Shown here: positions 5,302-7,083 of the stretch, in pieces
Layout: each line of letters starts with the position of its first letter
Position numbering within the stretch: the first letter of the stretch is position 1
Assembly (NCBI GenBank): GCA_002373045.1
Contig: DFHU01000063.1
Span: 37,230 to 44,312 of the forward strand
DNA from: Pseudoselenomonas ruminantium
GTDB lineage: Bacteria > Bacillota > Negativicutes > Selenomonadales > Selenomonadaceae
DNA length: 7,083 nucleotides
Direction of reading: 5' to 3'
Translations under genes and position numbers: made by a program
Notes under the pieces: generated by a model
The model's database searches: none
Told to the model about the DNA's origin: nothing
Seen by the model: only the letters and a program-made list of their open reading frames with translations

Positions 5302-7083
5302 TTAACCCTTACGTGCGTTCTTCGCATTACGTCCACGCACCGTACGGTCCAGAATGGTCTTACGCAGACGGATGTGTTCCGGCGTAACTTCAACCATTTC
5401 ATCATTATTGATATATTCGATAGCCTGTTCCAGCGAGAGAATTCGCGGCGGCGTCAGGCGGATAGCCTCATCAGAGGACGAAGTACGCATGTTGGAAACG
5501 TGCTTCTGTTTGCAGGGGTTGATATCGATATCGTTATCGCGGGAATTTTCACCGACGATCATACCTTCATAAACCTGTTCGCCCGGCTCAATGAACATTA
5601 CGCCGCGATCCTGCAAGGAGTAAATACCATAACCGGTGGTTTCACCCTGTTCGAAAGCAACGAGAGAACCGCGCGTACGTCCCGGAATATCTCCCTTATA
5701 CGGAGCATAACCATGGAACACATGGTTCATGATGCCGTTGCCCTTCGTGCTGGTGAGGAGTTCAGAACGGAAACCAATCAGGCCGCGGGCCGGAATGGTG
5801 AATTCGAGGCGCATGTAACCGGCCGTCTCCGTCATGTTCGTGAGTTCGGCCTTACGCGTGCCCAGACCTTCCATAACCGCACCCATGTATTCCTGCGGCA
5901 CTTCAACCGTCAGATTTTCGATAGGTTCGCAGAGTTGGCCGTTGATGGTCTTATAAACTACTTCCGGCTTGCCAACCTGCAGTTCATAGCCTTCACGGCG
6001 CATGGTTTCAATCAGAATGGACAGGTGGAGCTCACCACGGCCGGAAACCTTGAATACATCGGCAGAATCCGTTTCCTCAACCTTCATGGCCACGTTGGTT
6101 TCAATTTCCTTGAACAAACGGTCACGCAGGTGACGGGAGGTTACGAACTGACCTTCACGGCCGGCAAACGGGCTCGTGTTGACACCGAAGGTCATGGACA
6201 GCGTCGGTTCGTCGATGTTGATGGTCGGCAGAGCTTCCGGATTTTCAGCATCGGCTACCGTATAACCAATGGATACATCACCAAGCCCCGTCAGGGCAAC
6301 GATTTCACCCATGCCGGCAGCTTCACTCTCTACGCGCTGCAGGCCCTGATAGGTGAATACCTTACCGATACGGGCTTTGGTTTCCTGGTCGCCATTGATG
6401 ATGGCTACAGCCTGGTTCGGCTTTGCCGTACCGCGGATAATGCGGCCAATAGCCACGCGGCCTACGAAGGAATCGGATTCGAGCGTCGTTACCATCATCT
6501 GCAGCGGAGCGTCCGGGTCACCATGCGGAGCCGGGATTTCCTTGACGATGGTTTCCATCAGCGGCTGGAGATTGTCATTGTCATCATCCATGCTGTACTT
6601 GGCTACACCATCACGAGCCGTAGCATAGATAACGGGGAAATCGAGCTGGTCATCATCAGCATCGAGTTCCATGAACAGTTCCAGAACTTCATCATAAACA
6701 TCGTCTACACGCTGGTTGGGCTTATCAATCTTATTGATCACCACGATAGGCTTCAGTTTCTGTTCCAAAGCCTTGCGCAGCACATACTTCGTCTGCGGCA
6801 TGGGGCCTTCAAAGGCATCAACGAGCAGAACAACGCCATCAACCATGTTGAGAACACGCTCTACTTCACCACCGAAGTCAGCATGGCCCGGGGTATCCAC
6901 GATGTTGATTTTCACATCATTGTACATAACCGCCGTATTCTTGGACAGAATCGTAATGCCGCGCTCACGCTCGATATCACCGGAGTCCATCACGCGCTCG
7001 GCAACCTGCTCATTGGAGCGGAATACATGGCTCTGCTTCAGCATTGCATCAACCAGCGTTGTCTTACCATGGTCAACGTGGGC
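5302..7083 (-). CDS. typA: Ribosome-associated translational GTPase TypA/BipA, 5' end missing
   Basis: TypA (BipA) is an EF-G-like GTPase that binds the 70S ribosome and affects large-subunit assembly, cold growth and stress responses. The window holds 593 residues in one unbroken frame that runs through the right edge. TypA proteins are about 605-615 residues, so only about ten residues and the start are missing. The frame continues upstream of the first in-window Met as AHVDHGKTTLVDA, which contains the G1 P-loop. Other GTPase motifs are RERGITI (G2), DTPGHADFG (G3, about 63-71) and NKID (G4, about 117-120). A beta-barrel domain II, the EF-G-like domain III (GRGELHLSILIETMRREGYE) and domain V with the TypA-specific carboxy-terminal domain follow. 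That last region includes RGLIGFRSELLTSTKGNGIM and ends in a basic tail. The stop is followed by the hairpin repeats, not a simple terminator. Confidence 0.97.
   Translation of the reverse strand, partial: AHVDHGKTTLVDAMLKQSHVFRSNEQVAERVMDSGDIERERGITILSKNTAVMYNDVKINIVDTPGHADFGGEVERVLNMVDGVVLLVDAFEGPMPQTKYVLRKALEQKLKPIVVINKIDKPNQRVDDVYDEVLELFMELDADDDQLDFPVIYATARDGVAKYSMDDDNDNLQPLMETIVKEIPAPHGDPDAPLQMMVTTLESDSFVGRVAIGRIIRGTAKPNQAVAIINGDQETKARIGKVFTYQGLQRVESEAAGMGEIVALTGLGDVSIGYTVADAENPEALPTINIDEPTLSMTFGVNTSPFAGREGQFVTSRHLRDRLFKEIETNVAMKVEETDSADVFKVSGRGELHLSILIETMRREGYELQVGKPEVVYKTINGQLCEPIENLTVEVPQEYMGAVMEGLGTRKAELTNMTETAGYMRLEFTIPARGLIGFRSELLTSTKGNGIMNHVFHGYAPYKGDIPGRTRGSLVAFEQGETTGYGIYSLQDRGVMFIEPGEQVYEGMIVGENSRDNDIDINPCKQKHVSNMRTSSSDEAIRLTPPRILSLEQAIEYINNDEMVEVTPEHIRLRKTILDRTVRGRNAKNARKG

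Noticed and set aside
5290..5309. Direct repeat TAACCCT flanking the typA stop codon
   Set aside because: Seven bases twice in 20 is too short to interpret and overlaps coding sequence.

Overview
The window reads as a chromosomal housekeeping segment from a low- to mid-GC Firmicute. Gene order and protein style suggest the Negativicutes (Selenomonas, Mitsuokella or Megamonas-like). The core yicC/yloC-remA-gmk-rpoZ-coaBC is the arrangement known from Bacillus subtilis, and remA (DUF370) is a Firmicutes marker. The genus is inference. No mobile element, phage gene or CRISPR array is visible.

Every recognisable gene lies on the minus strand, so transcription runs from high to low coordinates. 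The right end (5302-7083) is typA/bipA, a ribosome-associated GTPase missing only its first few residues. After its stop comes a 390-base gap. It holds two tandem hairpin repeats of about 112 bases (5054-5277), a copy of a palindromic repeat (5012-5053), and a good sigma-A-type promoter (4942-4970). That promoter faces a compact seven-gene cluster: dapF (diaminopimelate epimerase), yicC (endoribonuclease family), remA (DNA-binding regulator), gmk (guanylate kinase), rpoZ (RNA polymerase omega), coaBC (coenzyme A synthesis) and a small helix-turn-helix protein. Spacings are 2, 13, 0, -1, -1 and 20 bases, so one operon with translational coupling is likely. It joins cell-wall/lysine precursor supply, RNA turnover, nucleotide supply, transcription and cofactor synthesis.

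Below 511 a second copy of the palindromic repeat forms a strong stem-loop (469-505). It lies between the operon end and a partial gene (1-422), the amino-terminal part of a class III extradiol-dioxygenase/Memo-like protein of the AmmeMemoRadiSam group.

The least ordinary features are non-coding. The paired hairpin repeats keep their stems through compensatory base changes. A 19-base element carrying two TGACnnGTCA-like palindromes occurs both upstream of the operon promoter and just after its last gene, and that last gene encodes a small HTH protein. The idea that this protein reads these sites is speculative but testable.
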